Made by a program: the position numbers and the translations under genes. A DNA stretch of 64,000 bases from Polytrichum commune (Eukaryota > Streptophyta > Polytrichopsida > Polytrichales > Polytrichaceae), in assembly GCA_950295325.1 (NCBI GenBank), contig OX485809.1:41449081-41513080 (forward strand), written 5' to 3'. The notes below the pieces were generated by a model. The model ran no database searches. It was given only the letters and a program-made list of their open reading frames with translations, and was not told where the DNA came from. Positions 43,613-56,807 of this stretch are shown here, piece after piece (position 1 is the stretch's first letter; every line of letters begins with the position of its first letter).

Positions 43613-46122
43613 CTATCTGAACAGGGGTGGGAGAACTGCATGCGAGTCTGTGTCCAGCGGCTCCAAAATCCTGCCACAATAGACGTAGCACACCAATGCA
43701 TATATTAGATCGAACAAGGTGCAAGATGGCCCCCAACTTGCAAAGAGATTGTCAGACAATGTAGAATTCTCAGAAAAACTTGCATGTCGTCAAGAACAAA
43801 GGTAACCACCACCCAGTTGTCATCATGTGGGTCTTGAGCAATAAGATAATAGGACAATTATAGAGTGCCAAAAAGGGAATGACTCTAAACAATGGTTGGC
43901 CCTCTATGAGGCTTGGACAAAATTGATGGCTACAATGTGTACTACAGAAGGATCACAGAAACTACATAATATAAAAAAGGACCAACCTAACCCAGTCAAC
44001 CCTGACTCCGTCAATAGCCAAAATAAAAAGAGAGGAGGGAACTCAAGAACACACCTGCAGACATTACGGCCATGTTCAACAGCACTAGGCACAAACCACA
44101 ATCGGCGAAATGCAGCTGTCTCCAGCTGTATGAAGAAACCATTGCTAGTTCCATGTTTCCATTTTCTTGTCCCTGATCCTTTCCAAACCTGTCACATGAA
44201 TCTAAATCAGGAACCAGAGATGTACAGTTGTGGATACTAAAAAGCAGGCATACATCCTTTTAGGATAACATGCTCCTCATCACATACTCCCACTAGAAGT
44301 GAGCAGTACCATTACTGTTGCAGATACCAAGGCTGTATTACTCACAGTAAGCATGTACGATGCACCTAAACTGTCAGGAGCTCTATAATCACAAAGACAT
44401 CACAGGTATTAACAGTGATGGAGAACCTACTTGAGGAAAAGCAATGCTTTTCTTGGCCACAACAAGGCATGCAGCAGATGATGATGAGTCAACAATGTAT
44501 TGTCGTAAGAATGATGCACAGCTGTTTAGAGTGTCAGGAGACTCAAAGGCCTGCAAATGTTCCACAGAAATATCAAAAACTGCTCTGGCATGTAGGACAA
44601 GACAAATTAAAGTATGTAAAATTGAAAAGACACTCACCAACAAAAAGACTAGGCTACAATCACCTTCTAGAGACCAAAATGCATGGGTTTCCACCTTAAT
44701 TCATCCACTTTAGCTCAATTTAATGGTGACACACAGTACGAATCATAAAGACAAAAACCCTGCAGATCACTTGACAGAACGGCAGAACAATGAGAATCCT
44801 AAGAGGGAAGACAATGGATAGGAAGACCAACATATCTGTAGGAAGCTGTAGAAATGCACCTTTTCAACAGCAACAATAGGCAAAGTTTCCTTTGATGCTT
44901 CCTTCCCCAGGCGAAGCCGGACATTGGCATCCACCTTCCCATTGTTATCATTCCACTCTTTCATGGCTAATTCTATCACTTCTTTTGCAAACTGCTTAGT
45001 TTCCTCCAGGGTTCCTGCAGGAAGTGTTTTTTCAAGAACCTGTAACACCCACCACCACCTGTACTCTCAATGCATACCCTATACATATTCAACATATGTG
45101 AATATTACATCATTAGCCATCTTCTAACCAGCTCTTGAATACAGGTAGGTTATGCCAAGGAGGATTTTTCTCACATGAGAAGCTAGAAACCTAATATCCA
45201 TTGGGAAGATCTTCTATTATAACCCTGAGAGCAGCTAACTCGTGAATAAATACCCGCATGTTAATTTAGGAGTCAGGTGATCCCAAGTAAAGATGTTCAA
45301 GAATACAAAGAAAACCAAATCCTAAATATTCATTATCAAAATTACAAATTGTGTGCACATATTATACAGTTACAATACTGCAAAAAGATAACAAGGTGGT
45401 GGACAATGGAATTAAGGCACGTACCACATCTAGCTGTAAGGGCTCAGGATCGGGCACAGGAGTAGAGCCATTAGATTTGGGAGGTTGCTTATCCTGCTGA
45501 TTGCGCTTCTTTTCTTTCACAACTTGTGTTAACCTCTTAACTTTTGTTGCAACTTCAGCACTTTGAGGGTTTTGAGCCAAGGCCTCCCGGTAAGTAGCCA
45601 AAGCCTGCAATTGGAGGAGCCCTTTATCAGTATTACCAGACACACCTGGATATGACGTCCAACCATAAAGTCTTGCACCAAGGACAGAAGATGGTCATAG
45701 CTGACAGCACTTAAATCTGTCAAATTGATTTGATAGTTTTATTGGTAGCATGGTGACCACAAACCATTCAATCCACAGAGTACCTCTTCATAACGTTCCA
45801 TAGCTTCCAAGGCACATCCTTTCCTGAAGAAGCCCTAGCACTTACACCCAAACCCCCTGCTCCTGTTATTATTCTTTATCAAAGAAATTTCAGCTTGGTG
45901 ACAAATATGTACTGAGCGTGTTACAAAGTGCAGGATCAAAGAGAAAACTACCAAAGCAGTTGAGAGAAAAAAATTTACAAGTAATCCAGATATATAGAGC
46001 AAACTGGGCATAAGAAGAAGGGCAGAACCTTCTCCCAGGAGGGTTTAAGCTTGATTGTCATCTCAGCATCTGCAAGAGCTTTGGTCAACTTCACCAGATT
46101 CAAAAAAGCTGCTGACCGGTTG
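43613..46122 (-). CDS. TPR-domain protein, N-terminal exons not found
   Basis: Seven exons on minus fit in phase: 46029-46122, 45784-45834, 45425-45604, 44860-45039, 44431-44550, 44055-44188 and 43613-43670 (TAG). Together they encode about 271 residues. The first three give tetratricopeptide repeats: NRSAAFLNLVKLTKALADAE, then KPSWEKGFFRKGCALEAMER, then YEEALATYREALAQNPQSAE. The later part holds SSSSAACLVVAKKSIAFPQ and VWKGSGTRKWKHG. TPR repeats of this kind bind partners such as Hsp70/Hsp90 tails; the layout resembles plant co-chaperone-like TPR proteins, though the exact member is not certain. The first visible exon starts in mid-codon, so a 5' exon with the initial TPR helix and ATG must exist upstream, but none was seen in 46123-48208. 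Confidence 0.8.
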
Positions 46123-48208
46123 CTGCAACAAACTCAAACACAACACAACTGTTACTATCCAGTTTGGGCAGATGTCATTTCACTAAGTAGTACATTGAAT
46201 CTTGATATGGGTAGAGGATTTTTCAGGTTTAGTTTGGTTCTACTTAATTGCGCCTGCCTGAGATCTTTAGATAGATAATAGCTAGTGCCATATATTTCAT
46301 AAATAAAGGGGCTCCAAAGCTATCTCTGTATTAAAACATGGTGATATAAAACACATCTTCTCTTCATCCACCATCATCCAATATTGCCTGTTCCTTTGTC
46401 TTGTAAAACCAATTCATGATCTAGGTGTGTGGTGTACAAATGGAGTAAGCCCATCTATCAAGAAATGAATTGTAAGAAGGTAGGAGTGGTGTATTAGAAA
46501 GAACTCATTTGTAGCATAATATCTTGCATTGTGTAATTAAATGGGCAAGGCATTGCATGCACTATAAGCCAAATAAAAACCACAAATACATTTGACAAAA
46601 ACAAGAAAACCAAATCGCATGGGACAGATTTCCATGTATATTAAAGCTTACATTACAAACAGAAAAGAGAAAAACAGACATGTTGTCCTCCCCATTGCAC
46701 TGTTCTCAAAATGCATTGATAAAATGCTGCAGTTTCATTGAGAACATAATTATTTAAGCTCCTGAGTAAATACGTTACTGCTTTTCAAAATGACTTGTGA
46801 GAAGCCACAATAACTTCTCCAGGGAAAATATAATCTTGAAACATGAAGTTTTAGGGATACCAGCGCTGTGATGGAAATCTAACCTCAGATAGATGGTGCT
46901 AAAACCAACACCTTGGTATATGGGTGAATGCATGGTGTAAATAATTAACATCAATATTGGGTTCTTAGAATCTACCTTTCAATATCAAATCTATAATATT
47001 AGTCAAATACTCATATTTGGTGGGTCTGTCCAAGTGAGAGAATCTTTGTATACCTATCTCGTTTTTATTTGGGTCAATATCATTCCAAATCATATTGATA
47101 CTAGGGTGATATACCTAGGTACAAAGGTTCTTGCATGATATGGAGACTTAAATGGTATAGAAAATAAGAATACCATCTTACCTTAACCTTATTGGTATAA
47201 TAGAGATGAAATCCTCATTATAGATACTTGAATGGTATAAAGAAGATGACATACACCCCCCCCCCCAAGTTATTGGATGATTTTTGTTAAGGATGGTCAC
47301 ATACTACTAGTTACCGGTAATGGCTATTAGTTTCTATTGAAGTGTCTACTCCCTGCAAAGGGGGTGAAGTAGTTTTACATCTAACGCCATTACCCTAGGG
47401 TGTGGCCAAGGATGTTCTATGAACAAACACTTTATACACTCCAACCTCCTACAAGGTATGTGGCCTTATTGTGAGCATGTCCAGTTCCACATGCACTTTT
47501 GGCCGTTGCATTTGATCAAAATTGTGGACCATGAAATGTATTATTTCAAAATTAGCGTTGAGATGCAAAACTAATAGGAGGTGAAAGTGAAGACTTTAAG
47601 TGATCACATAGGCCCTGCCAATTGTGTAAACAATTGATCCTGGAATAATTACATATTTTGAGCACATAGTCAAATGTCCATTTTCGCCTACAAAGCTTGC
47701 CATGTACAATTCAAATATAGGTATTGAATCAAGAAATGACCATATAAGACTAACATAATCACGGGATCATACTACGTAGCCCATAGAGGGGACTGACACT
47801 CGCAAATGTTGAATGTTAAATGCAAAGAGACATGCAACCAATATGATAATATTTTTTCTAGAAATACAACTTGGAGCACTCTGGACTCACCTGCGAAAAT
47901 CAAATTTCCCACCCAGCCTCCCTCAAACCTCTAGAGATTCTGTAATTTGTTTTTATCTGTTTCGAAAGAACAGTCATTCAAATATTTCAAGGTGATTCAT
48001 TATGTTTATCAAGAGGCAGATACTGTGAGAATTTACAAATACAAATGCCAGGAGATTGGCAAAACTTGGAGAATAATCTTTTCTCCTCAAGAACTAGACT
48101 CTTCAACCTAACATTGTCCCCCTAACATTGTCATTTCTTAAGCTGATGGCGCTTACATCCTGTTGACACAAAGTAGTCATCAAAATGTAGAAGAATGCTA
48201 AACTATGC
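46123..48208. other. No gene recognised; expected to hold the missing TPR exon
   Basis: Searched on minus for a TPR-like frame followed by a donor; none convincing. A good donor, TTTCGCAG|GTGAGT, near 47890 on minus could end a leader exon. A run of C lies at about 47257-47266. Confidence 0.4.
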
Positions 48209-50436
48209 TCAAAAATCTCTCTCAATTTGAACGGTTACATGGGAAATCTTGAAACTGGTTTCGCAATAATCTATCACTGTCTGCAATACCTCATCGGTGT
48301 TCATGTGCGATCCAACTCGAATGTGGCATGCAAGAAGCGTCTTTCCCACCGTGATGGCCCAAATATGAAGATCATGCACTTCAACCACACCAGGAAGCTC
48401 CAACAACCCACTCTCAACTTTCTGTGCATCGATCTCCCGCGGTGTACTCTCCATCAAAATTCCAAGAATGTCGCGTATCATTTTGATCGTGGTCGCAAGA
48501 ACAAGAATCGAAAACAGAAGGGTGCAAACAGGGTCAATAAATTTCCACTTTGGGTTGTACCAAATGGCCGCGCCTCCGATCATCACACCTACACTTTGAA
48601 GAAGGTCCCCGAGAACATGTAAATATGCTCCCTGCACATTGATGTTGCGTTCCGACTTTCTCTTCGACAAATCGCGGTTCAATATCATGCTATTCGTCTT
48701 CAAAAAAGGCTCATTCAATCCAGCGTCGCCATGACTGTGCTTGTGTTCTTTGTTATGGCTGTGGTTATGGTGGTCACCCCCATTGCTGTTGTCATGAATA
48801 TGATCATGATGTTCATGCTCATGCTCAGCTGCAGGGATTATGCAAACATACTAAAGGTTAATTGGTGTACCGAGACACTCTTTGCAAACTAAATTCTAAG
48901 TTCAAAGCAAATCTTTGGGTCAAATATACCTCTTATCTTTCACCACACATTGTGCATCTACCCATGATGAGGGGAGAGCAGGATTATCGCATATGACCTA
49001 CCTCTCATCCATCCAACATAAAAACTTGACCCCCTATAGGTTAGTGGCCGATTCAATTCACATGACTTGGACTAGACTTATTCAGAGTCTTTGAAATTAA
49101 TTTTGGTGTCAGATGAACTAGACATAATAGCCTCCAAGCTGCATACTATTTCATGGCTTTTATGTTGGATGAATGAGAGGTACATTTGTATGCGACAATT
49201 CCCTCTCCATAATAAGGCTCTGATTACATTCTCATCAATTTAAGGAAGCAGATATGAGCACTTTCTTTTGAACATGAACTGTTACAACTATCCACCTAAG
49301 GCGATCAGGTTGAGCTGCGTAGGGTGACCGCTGTTACGAAAAAATCCCAAAGGTGAGGGCTTGGTCAAGCGTATGAGGATAAGAGAGAGGACAAAGAAGG
49401 GAGCAAAGGCCCACTTAACTGAATCCATGCAATGTTAAAATTACTCTCTCCTGGAAAGCTTGTCAACAAAGTTGATCAGGTTGGCTCACATTGAGCTACC
49501 AAATAAAGGTGTTCTAATTCATCTTTAGTGCCGGATTGTCGTTTCCACGTAGGATTCAAGTGGGTGTCAACCAATATAGGAGTGTCAGAATTTGCCAAAA
49601 TTTGAGGGGGGAACACTTCAACTTTGTCAGACTAGTGAGCCCTCTACGGTTGTCTCCTGATAGGTTACTTAACTTCATTCTGACTCAATCAGGAATTAAA
49701 GAAACCAAAGATCCTTGGGTGCAAATGTGCGGCAAACCAACTCACCCGTATGGACTTGATTAGTCTCCTCGTGGCTATGGTCATGACCACTGACATTATG
49801 ATCGCGGCCATGCCCATGGTCATGGTCATGACCGTGGCCGTGGTTGTGTCCCAATAAATACATCATCGCAAGGTTCACCAATAGTCCGAGAGTCGCAATA
49901 ATAAACATGAGGCGCCCATCGACCGCATTTGCGACATCCGCAAAAAAGAGCCGATGGATTGCTTCGTAAGCGAGAATGCCTGTGAGCAGCCAAATCAACA
50001 AGATGGATCCCAACGCGCCCAGAATCTCGAGGCGAGCAAACCCGAACGTCTGAGACGGCGTCGCCTCCCACCCGGAGGCCCAGATCGCAAAGAGCGAGAT
50101 GGCAAACCCTGCGACGTCGGTGAGCATGTGCGCCGCGTCCGTGAAGATCGCGAGACTGTTGGCCATCACTCCACCCGCAACTTCGATCGCCATGAATACG
50201 AGGCACACCACGACCGCCTTGCCTAGTGTCTGCGAGGATTCTGCCCTCTTGGCTACGTCTGCGGCCAAGCTTCCTGTGCTCTCCAACCCGCAACGTGTGG
50301 TTGCGCACTTCATCCGTGCGGGATCGCACCCTTCTTCAACCACTATCACGTCTAGGTCACCCGATTCCTCGTCGTGAACCTGGTTTGCGTGCGGGTGTGT
50401 GTGGCCATGGCTGTTGTTCGTCTTGGCAGTGGCCAT
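48209..50436 (-). CDS. MTP-type zinc transporter (cation diffusion facilitator)
   Basis: Two coding exons: 49746-50436 (donor CATACGG|GTGAGT) and 48209-48828 (acceptor CCCTGCAG), joining in phase 1 for 436 residues. ATG 50436 is chosen; the frame is open upstream only from a GTG. Six membrane helices are expected. The metal-site HxxxD motifs are [10 protein letters not shown] (H103, D107) and HVLGDLLQS, one in each half. A long histidine-rich loop lies between helices IV and V ([12 protein letters not shown] from the first exon, [11 protein letters not shown] from the second). A cytosolic C-terminal domain ends [10 protein letters not shown]. Zn-CDF group I proteins (plant MTP1-MTP3 type) load zinc into the vacuole by proton exchange. 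All key residues are intact. Confidence 0.92.
48971..49208. mobile_element. MITE in the zinc-transporter intron
   Basis: Inverted arms CTCTCATCCATCCAACATAA and TTATGTTGGATGAATGAGAG, extending outward through TATCGCATA and TATGCGACA to GGGGAGAG and CCCTCTCC. About 238 bp, non-coding. Relatives are at 54093-54490 and, as single ends, near 20255 and 55735. Confidence 0.65.
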
Positions 50437-51857
50437 CGGGCGGCTGTTAGTTGAGAAGGAGAAGAACCCCACCCCAATGACCTGACAACTTGCACTGGAT
50501 TTTCCCTACAGCAATCCCCTGTTCTTCAACTAAGGATCGCTCATTTCTGGCCTTTAAGTGTAGGAAAATAGATTTTGTCACAAGAAGTGACAGTCCTCTG
50601 TGCACACAAACACGAACACAGCTAAGTTATATAGCAATCAGGACTCGAAATAGAGACCACAAGTTAACAAATTCAAGTGTCTAGTTGCCATCCTCTAATG
50701 TACAACACCTCCGCAACCCTAACCTCGACTTAACTTCCACCGTTCACACAAACACAAACTCAGATGAGCAACATAACAATCAGGAATCGAGGTAGAGATT
50801 GCAAGTTCATACATTAAAGGGTGGTTGCAATCCTCTAATGTACAACACCTCCGAAACCTTAACCTCCACTCAACTTGCACTGAACTATGATAAGACTGTC
50901 ACTCTGGCCCTGATGAGTGGACGATCAAAGGTACATCTCAAGTGGCAGACTCGGATTTCGCAGTCAACGCAAGTGAAAAGCGCAAGATCAATGACAATTA
51001 CCTCCCCTCCCCTTGCTTTAGAGGTCTTAATTATCAGACACATGCACTCTGCACACCGATTGACCAGAAAGAGCCTCAGTGAGATCGAAACAGGGCATGC
51101 TTTATGCAGCCTGGGTTTGCAACAAAACCTAGGATCAACCTGCAGATTAATGGCAAGCTTCAGACTCCACAAAAAACATCAGGCTCAAGCGGCTCTTGGT
51201 AAACAAGACAATTCAAAAGGATGCACGAAGCTTATGAGATGGAAACCACTCAGACGCAATTCAGATACACCATGTTCCAATTCAAAATGTTCGAATAAAA
51301 TTGGGGTAGACTAGTTATGCCGCAGGTGCTCTATTATACACAAAATATTCAGTATCACAACTTTCAATGTTCCTAATTCTGAAACCCAGAAAAAAAATTC
51401 AAAAAAAATCAAGAGCAATGCAAAGAAAAGTCGCAACTGCCACCTCTCTGGAACAGGAGTAGCTCGAAACTCTCAACCACAAAAGAAAAGTGTTCCAAAC
51501 AGCGAGAGATCAAGGGTTTAACCACACACCGACCTTCCGATTGTCTTCAAGCTATGTATGTATTCAATCTGCAACTTTGAAATACGATTCTGAGGGACTG
51601 AAGAAACAAAACAACGAATGGTATCAAAGGTGTAATAGCTTAAAATAACAGCAATAAGCGGCTACAAGTTCCTCGACTATCACCGACTAATATTTCTCCC
51701 GCAACTTATACTTCTCTCTTAAGAAAAAAAGAACATTATTCCAATTACGGAGCTCACCTTGTGACTCAACACCTTCGAACAGCTACACATCCGTAACAAA
51801 GCCACAAACCTGACCAACCAGAAACTCGTTTTGAGGGAACCCATCCAAGAGAGCCCC
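50437..51857 (-). other. 5' leader of the zinc-transporter gene
   Basis: With the TATA box at 51858, a leader exon would run from about 51830 to a strong donor GTCACAAG|GTGAGC at 51758. A likely acceptor is GCTGTAG (ending near 50509) or CTAACAG (ending near 50444). The rest would be a leader intron. A diverged direct repeat of about 100 bp (CCTCTAATGTACAACACCTC at about 50692 and 50833) lies within it. Confidence 0.45.
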
Positions 51858-51864
51858 CTTTATA
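51858..51864 (-). promoter_or_regulatory. TATA box, probable promoter of the zinc-transporter gene
   Basis: On minus the sequence reads GGTCGGTATAAAGGGGGCTC, an excellent TATA context, 1.4 kb upstream of the ATG and 100 bp upstream of a strong splice donor. No competing gene on minus lies between. Confidence 0.5.
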
Positions 51865-54092
51865 CCGACCCACCCACATCATCATCGAGTCACACATAAC
51901 TTGGTAGCTATTTCTTCAACAAACTATCGTGTTGAACAATTTCAACTCCAGAAGTTAACGATCACACCGACTTAGTACGGCTAATCAAAGAAAAGAAACA
52001 AACGCTACGCAGTACTTATCACCTTCGCATCACTAGGTCTCACTTGCAGGAACCCCCGAAACTACGAACCCTAAAGAAAGTGACAATTGCGGAGGAGAAG
52101 AATCACAGGCTAAAAAGTAAGAGGCCCGTGTGGGACCCGTATACCTTGGCAATGCGACTGCTGCGAGAAGGATAGGATGGTGGGGTTTGAATTCAGCTTC
52201 AGTGAATGATGAGTGCTTTGTGACGTTTTTAAAGTGATTTGATGAGGTTCAAGAATTTGAGGAAGATAAAGGAATGTGGAGAGGCGACGGAGGGTTGATC
52301 GTCACGCGACTGATGGACCCACCTGCTGCCGTCTGTTCTGATGCGTCTCAACGATGTCATGTGTGCAGCAACAACGATGACAAGACGCACATTCCGCCGC
52401 CGTCGTCGTCGTCATCTCCGTCCCATCGAGTCCGATTCTTTTCGCAAATCCCCTTCTGTCGTCGCCGAACGAAACAAGAATCTAATATTCTTCCTCCACA
52501 TACCAATATGAAGCAGTGTGCGTTCGTTCGTGTGGGCCTTGAGAAGATAACCATGTTCCTTCATGCACTAGGTTGGGCATCCCATGGTTATATTTTCATG
52601 TCCATATGAATGAATGTACACTCCTTGATTATGTTATGTACGGATGGAGGCAACTTTCGAAACAAAACAACAACGAGTCTGACTAAGTCATTACAGTTTT
52701 TTGTAAAGTAAAGCAAATGAAACCATGAACGTAGTCCCAAATCCTAAGTTTATGAGAGTCAACACAAAGTCATCCAAGTTTTCTAAATGCTTAAATCTAT
52801 AAACAACAGGAATTGGTGGTGGCGATGGCGGCGGTCTACATAAGATGGAGAACAACGAATTCCAAAACTCCAATTGAGTCATTAGAGTTATTCGTGATGA
52901 AAAGCAGTCAAAACCATGGGTTTCGTCCCAAACCTTGAGTTCATGAGAATTAACACAAAGTCATCCAAGTTTCCTTAACGTTTAGATCATCATACACAAA
53001 AGTGGTGTCGTGCTATTAAAATCGGCATTCTAGGTTGTCCTACCAAGATGGGTGGGCCAAACTAGTCTTGCATAAGCCAGTCCAAGATTTAGAACAAAAG
53101 TGGAAAGAGGATGTCCCAAAAGTTTCACCCAACTTTCCAACTGATACACGACAAACTAATAGAAAGTTTTCTCAAAGAAGGATCAAACCCATGGTGTCAT
53201 CTCTCTTTGATGGACTTTATAGATAACTTTATTCTTCCTCCAACAGACGGAGGCAACTTCCTTAGCAAAAACAACCACGAATTCCTAGAGTCCAACTAAA
53301 TGAGTCTTTAGGCAACCCTGAACCCTTAATGTTTTCCGAGGCCACATTGTGGTTGCCACACCATTCCTCCATCCCTTAGAAGTGAGCACTCCTTAGCGCC
53401 GGTTGGAGATCATTTTTGAAGAAGAATTTTTATTTGGATGGAGTACTCAAGGTTTACTTCATGATGATATTTTGCATATAGTAAACCTTCATGATGAAGG
53501 TATTTAATATCATTAAATTGGTTAATTTTATATAGAAATTTTCATAATAAAGAAAATTTTCAAACCTTTCAACATAAAATTTGCATTGTAAAACGTTGGA
53601 TCACATGCTTAGCTAGAGAGATGACCATCTTTCTGTAAGAAACTTGCGCACCCCCCATTCCCACATTGGGATGACCATGAGTTGGTGAACATACATTGCA
53701 CATTGGTGTGCGGTAAGAACATTGAAGTTTCAAATTTAGGGTGTAGGAAACTTGAGTGATAGCCCTTGAAAAAAGAAAAAGAAAAATGGACAAATCCATA
53801 ACAAGTAGGAGTTAAGGTATAAAGTTTATTAAATACATTCACGTGGCAACATTCAGAATGGGTAAGTGTGCAGATGACCACATTCTAGCTTAAGTAAGCA
53901 ATACAACATACTTGGGGGGGGGGGGGGGGGAAGAAGAAAGAAAGAAGAAGATTTCTCTACTTTCTTATATGTTAGAAGTGCTCACCACCCAACATGATGT
54001 ATGAAGATACTAACAAAAAGCTTTTTTGATGTTGGAGAACTCCGTTATGCTTTGTTGGAATGACATGCCCTAAATTAGTGCTTGTTTGAAGA
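51865..54092. other. No gene recognised
   Basis: The frame at 52274-52609 has a (CGTCGT) serine stretch but no homology. A direct repeat of about 100 bp (GAGTCATTA...CACAAAGTCATCCAAGTTTTC) occurs near 52680-52790 and 52876-52975. A run of 17 G lies at 53914-53930. Confidence 0.4.
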
Positions 54093-54490
54093 GAGAGGTA
54101 AAGTAACTCTCATTCATCCAACATATAAACTTTGAAATAGTATGCAACCCAACTGTTTCTATTTATAAAAAAATTGGCACCAAATTTAGTCAAATAAACC
54201 CCAAATAAATATAAGTAATTTGGAAAAAGCGAGCACAAGCCTAAGGTTGTGGGTGTTATTTGGTTAACTTTATTAGTCGGACATTTTATTCGAAATCCAA
54301 TTTTATGCCGATGCTTCATCATAGACTTGCTAATGCTACACAAGGTTTTGCTGTGTAAATTTAATTGGTAGGAAGTTGGAGAAGATAAAAAAACGAATTA
54401 AAAACCACGCACATACCTTACAAAAAGTCAAGTTTTCATGTTGGATGGATGAGGGGTATGCTACTACGCAATACATAATGCCCTCTCTCC
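54093..54490. mobile_element. MITE, second full copy of the family in the transporter intron
   Basis: The arms CTCTCATTCATCCAACATAT (about 54112-54131) and CATGTTGGATGGATGAGGGG (about 54437-54456) extend outward to GAGAGAGG and CCCTCTCTCC. Like the other copies it includes ATAGTATGCA next to one arm. Confidence 0.6.
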
Positions 54491-56264
54491 ATATATTGAG
54501 TTCCACCTATGCAACGTCGAGGCTCAATGAACGGAGAGAACGGAAGGCTAGTTATAGATGAACCGGTTGAGTTAAAAAAAAAAACCGGTTCAAATTCAAG
54601 ACTTCAGGAAAACTAGCGATCCATTTAGAGAAATTTGTGGAACATTCTTCAATTCAATAAAGAAAAGTGAAACATGTCAACAGTGAACGGGGAGAACCAG
54701 CTGGTAGGTAGAGATGACCTGGTTGGGTTTGAAGAATGAGTGGCTGAAGTTCAAGGAATATTACTGACCATTTTAGAGGAATATGTGGAACATACCCCAT
54801 TTTACCAAGCGAAAGTGAAACATGTCATCATAGATCCCGTTGGAAACTCCATACATACATGGATGGAGACAAGGATGACGACACAAGACTACAGTACTTG
54901 TTATCCGAGTGCCCACCTATTGTGCCTGTTCAGGTCTACCTCCCATATACCTTGTCCCATTGTTATATTTAGCTCCTAAATATGTGTAAATTATCAATTG
55001 AAAAAGTGGCACATGCATAATGGGCTCACCATGTGGTCATCTAGCTCCAAAAAGATCGTTAATTACTTACATCACTCTAGCTTTCGGTTGCCTCGCAAGG
55101 GAATTCTTGTGTACGATGTACCTCTCAGGGCGGCTTTATATTAGGGGCCATTTGGCGGCCAGCCCATTTGGAGTAGAGTCCACTTGGACTTGAAGTGGGT
55201 CTTACTTTACTCTAACTTTAGCCCTACTTTACAAAGTGGGCCGTTGAGTGGACCTTGCAATATAAAGTCCATAGGACCACTTGTAGGGTCCAAATTGGAC
55301 ATTCCGCTTTAAAGTGGGCCTTCCAAATGGGCCTAGGGACTTTATATTGTAAGGCCCAATCCACGGCCCACTTTGTCTTAAATGAATTATGCCCTTTCTT
55401 GAACTAAAGTCATAAAGTCATAAAACCATAAAGTCATAAAGTCATAAAGTCATAAATGACTATATGGCGGAAGTTGGGTGAAGTGGCCCGTAGATGCGAA
55501 GTGGGTCTCCATAAACCCTCGACCCATTTTTTTGCCGGCGGCCCACTTTTTTCCCTCCATAACGCCGCCCTCAGTCATCCACATATGAAAGTCCTAGAAA
55601 AAGCATGCAGCCCAGAGGGTTTTTTATTTTATTTTATTTTATTTTGACACTAGAATTAACATTAAAGACTTCGAATTAGTGTACTCAAGGACATTTGAGA
55701 TGAATCAGCAACAAGTCTATAGGAGGTTAAGTTTTAAGTTGGATGGCAGACATGTATGTTCATGTACAATAATTGCCCTCTCTCCTCTCATAAGGCATAG
55801 GTAATCATACTAACAATACATTTACTACATGATCACCTGATTTAGGGCCACTTTACACTAGAGCTTTGAGAGCCCTTGGTCCGTGATATACAAATGATGT
55901 GATTGGTCAAGAAGTTGGGGACAATCCACATTCACTTTACACTAGTCTTTGAAGGCATGAGGGGCCAAAGAAATTCGAATTGATGGAAAAATCTACATGG
56001 TGATCCTACATGATAGCAAGTGCATCATTTCTCATGGTCTATTGGATATTGCGTTAGGCCCATCAAAAAGCAGCAAGTCCAACACAATATTAGGGGTTGT
56101 GGCAAGCAATCAAATTGCCATTGGCTCCTACAAATATTATATTGCCATGGTGGGTCCCTGACTACCTACTATTTTGGATTGTCCATAAAAGTGGTCATTC
56201 ATCATCATCCAACTTTCACTTTACATAGCTTGGAGCCTGGAGGGCCTGTCTGTTGCAAATTTGG
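54491..56264. other. No gene; short tandem repeats
   Basis: An 11-bp unit AGTCATAAAGT-like tandem lies at 55407-55457, and ATTTT repeats at 55627-55645. Around 55134-55360 the phrases GGCCATTTGG, AAGTGGG and TTTATATT recur in both orientations, perhaps a decayed MITE. A solo MITE arm lies near 55735-55795. Confidence 0.4.
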
Positions 56265-56368
56265 ATTTCTATTTGTCATGTTCCAAAATTGAATTTCTAT
56301 TTGTTATGTTGCAAAATTGGATTTCTATTTGTCATGTTGCAAAATTTGATTTCTATTTGTCATGATAT
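56265..56368. repeat. Four tandem copies of a 28-bp unit
   Basis: Unit ATTTCTATTTGTCATGTTGC plus AAAATTGG, repeated about 3.8 times with few differences. Confidence 0.85.
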
Positions 56369-56807
56369 GGCCTTTCGATGATTATCAAGGACGCTTAGAT
56401 TTTCACGGTCATGGCTCTCATGTCCATGGGTAAAATGACCCTTAGCGTGACAATAAAATTGGTGTGTGACGTTAATCGAAATTAGCTTCATGACTTGTCA
56501 TATAGCACCAAATGTCATCCTCTCTAGTTACCACCTAGTGATGATTTGGTAGTGTGGACTACAGTAAAAAAAATATAGTGTAGTCACATATGCCCTTTAT
56601 TTAATTTTACACATATAAGTGGTGGCCCCATCGCATTTGTTACAGAAAAACCTAGGGCTACACACATGTAGTGCCGTGCACAACCACTGATGAAAGTACA
56701 TGAAATATCTTGATGTTTTATGCATTTTTATAAAAATTAAAATTTGACTCTGAAAAATAAAATGAAGTTGTATTGTTTTTAGTAACGTCAATCTTTCTTG
56801 TTTTATG

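Noticed and set aside
50437-50472. Earlier start of the zinc transporter
   Set aside because: The codon at 50472 is GTG; ATG at 50436 is the first usable start.
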